This document shows positions 4,815-5,258 of a DNA stretch of 5,258 bases, one piece after another. Below the pieces are notes generated by a model. The model was not told the DNA's origin and did no database searches. It worked only from the letters and a program-made list of their open reading frames with translations. Source of the DNA: Bacillota bacterium. Lineage in GTDB: Bacteria > Bacillota > Bacilli > Alicyclobacillales > Alicyclobacillaceae. Where the stretch lies: the NCBI GenBank assembly GCA_021820805.1, contig JAKADF010000085.1, positions 4,280 through 9,537 on the forward strand, read 5' to 3'. Made by a program: the position numbers and the translations under genes. Position 1 is the first letter of the stretch; each line of letters starts with the position of its first letter.

Positions 4815-5258
4815 GTGTATAGTGCTATGATCGTCCACGAATCGTGGATCATGAAAGAAATCATAAAAGAGGAACTAGCGGCATGTGATTGTCAAGTAGT
4901 GTGTCACGCCAGTTCCCGTTTAGAGGCCGCGCTAGTCTATCGTTTACATAGACCTGATGTTGTATTTGTAGATGTAATGTTAAAGGAAAGCAGTGGATAT
5001 CGAACAATTGATGATGTTCTAGATTTAAACCCCAAGGCTGTCGTAATTGCTTTAGTTGGGCTGGACGGAGACACTGTTGCACTACGTGCTCTTGCGGCGG
5101 GTGCAAGTGGATTCTTGATCATTCCCTCTGCTTTAAGTGTTATTAAATGCGAGTTAGAACGATTATTAAAGGATATATCGATATCTGAGTCAGTCACTAT
5201 AAAACCGGAGCATGGGTTAAAACGTCGTTTTCATTCCGTACTTCACCTTTTGCCTGAC
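4815..5258 (+). CDS. Degenerate receiver-domain (pseudo-receiver) protein, 3' end outside the window
   Basis: 148 codons are visible, open at the right edge. The fold pattern is that of a CheY-like receiver: first strand 'SAMIVHES', third-strand 'PDVVFVDVML' with Asp53 at the phosphoacceptor position, and 'ALAAGASGFLIIP' before the last helix. Key residues have changed: the acidic pair is His8-Glu9, the Ser/Thr position is Val81 and the conserved Lys is Ile103. Normal phosphotransfer is therefore unlikely; it probably acts as a constitutive or otherwise gated binding module. After about residue 120 a basic stretch (around 'GLKRRFHSVLHLLPD') begins a linker or second domain that runs out of the window. 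GTG 4815 is preferred over ATG 4827 because AGGGGG lies 9 nt upstream and the resulting N-terminus aligns with the first receiver. Expression should be set by the c-di-GMP riboswitch just upstream. Confidence 0.82.
   Translation, partial: MYSAMIVHESWIMKEIIKEELAACDCQVVCHASSRLEAALVYRLHRPDVVFVDVMLKESSGYRTIDDVLDLNPKAVVIALVGLDGDTVALRALAAGASGFLIIPSALSVIKCELERLLKDISISESVTIKPEHGLKRRFHSVLHLLPD

Noticed and set aside
4861..5197. Minus-strand frames of 81 and 86 codons opposite the pseudo-receiver
   Set aside because: They are antisense to a receiver-domain frame with recognisable motifs, with no start signals or domain resemblance of their own.
1..5258. CRISPR array, insertion sequence, tRNA or rRNA
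   Set aside because: I saw no regularly spaced repeats, transposase frame, terminal repeats or tRNA/rRNA signature. The only long repeats are the two riboswitch blocks.

Overview
The window looks like chromosomal DNA of a Gram-positive bacterium of the Bacillota, most likely Bacillales. The evidence is purine-rich Shine-Dalgarno sites, TTG and GTG starts, moderate-to-low GC, a CheY-type receiver close in wording to Bacillus CheY, and two c-di-GMP-I riboswitches. Genus cannot be decided from the sequence. Every gene I can support is on the + strand.

Region 1 (1-2024) is catabolic. It holds the C-terminal part of a PucR/CdaR-type regulator, open at the left edge, followed 19 nt later by a 2Fe-2S/FAD/NADH reductase of the kind that feeds electrons to soluble di-iron monooxygenases (phenol, toluene, propane or methane type). 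The hydroxylase it would serve is not in the window. A strong hairpin at 2070-2112 probably ends this unit.

Region 2 (2113-3457) is a transporter unit. A candidate promoter with an inverted repeat over its -10 precedes a 10-helix DMT/EmrE-like exporter that starts with TTG. Two small ORFs follow (28 and 49 codons). Each start overlaps the stop of the frame before it, and the second encodes a single-pass membrane peptide.

Region 3 (3458-5258) is the most notable part, a c-di-GMP-responsive cluster. Riboswitch 1 (GEMM-I), followed by a terminator-like hairpin, precedes a stand-alone CheY-like receiver. Next come a possible 19-residue CxxC peptide and a soluble HTH_25 (RodZ-N-terminal-like) DNA-binding protein. 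Riboswitch 2, very similar to the first, then precedes a second receiver-domain protein cut by the right edge. That second receiver keeps the phosphoacceptor-position Asp but has lost the acidic pair, the Ser/Thr and the Lys needed for normal phosphotransfer. In riboswitch 2 the right arm of the downstream hairpin is also the apparent Shine-Dalgarno site. The inferred picture is one second messenger controlling, through two related RNA switches, a phosphorylatable receiver plus a DNA-binding partner and a pseudo-receiver paralogue. The RNA and protein identities rest on visible motifs; the regulatory logic is inference.
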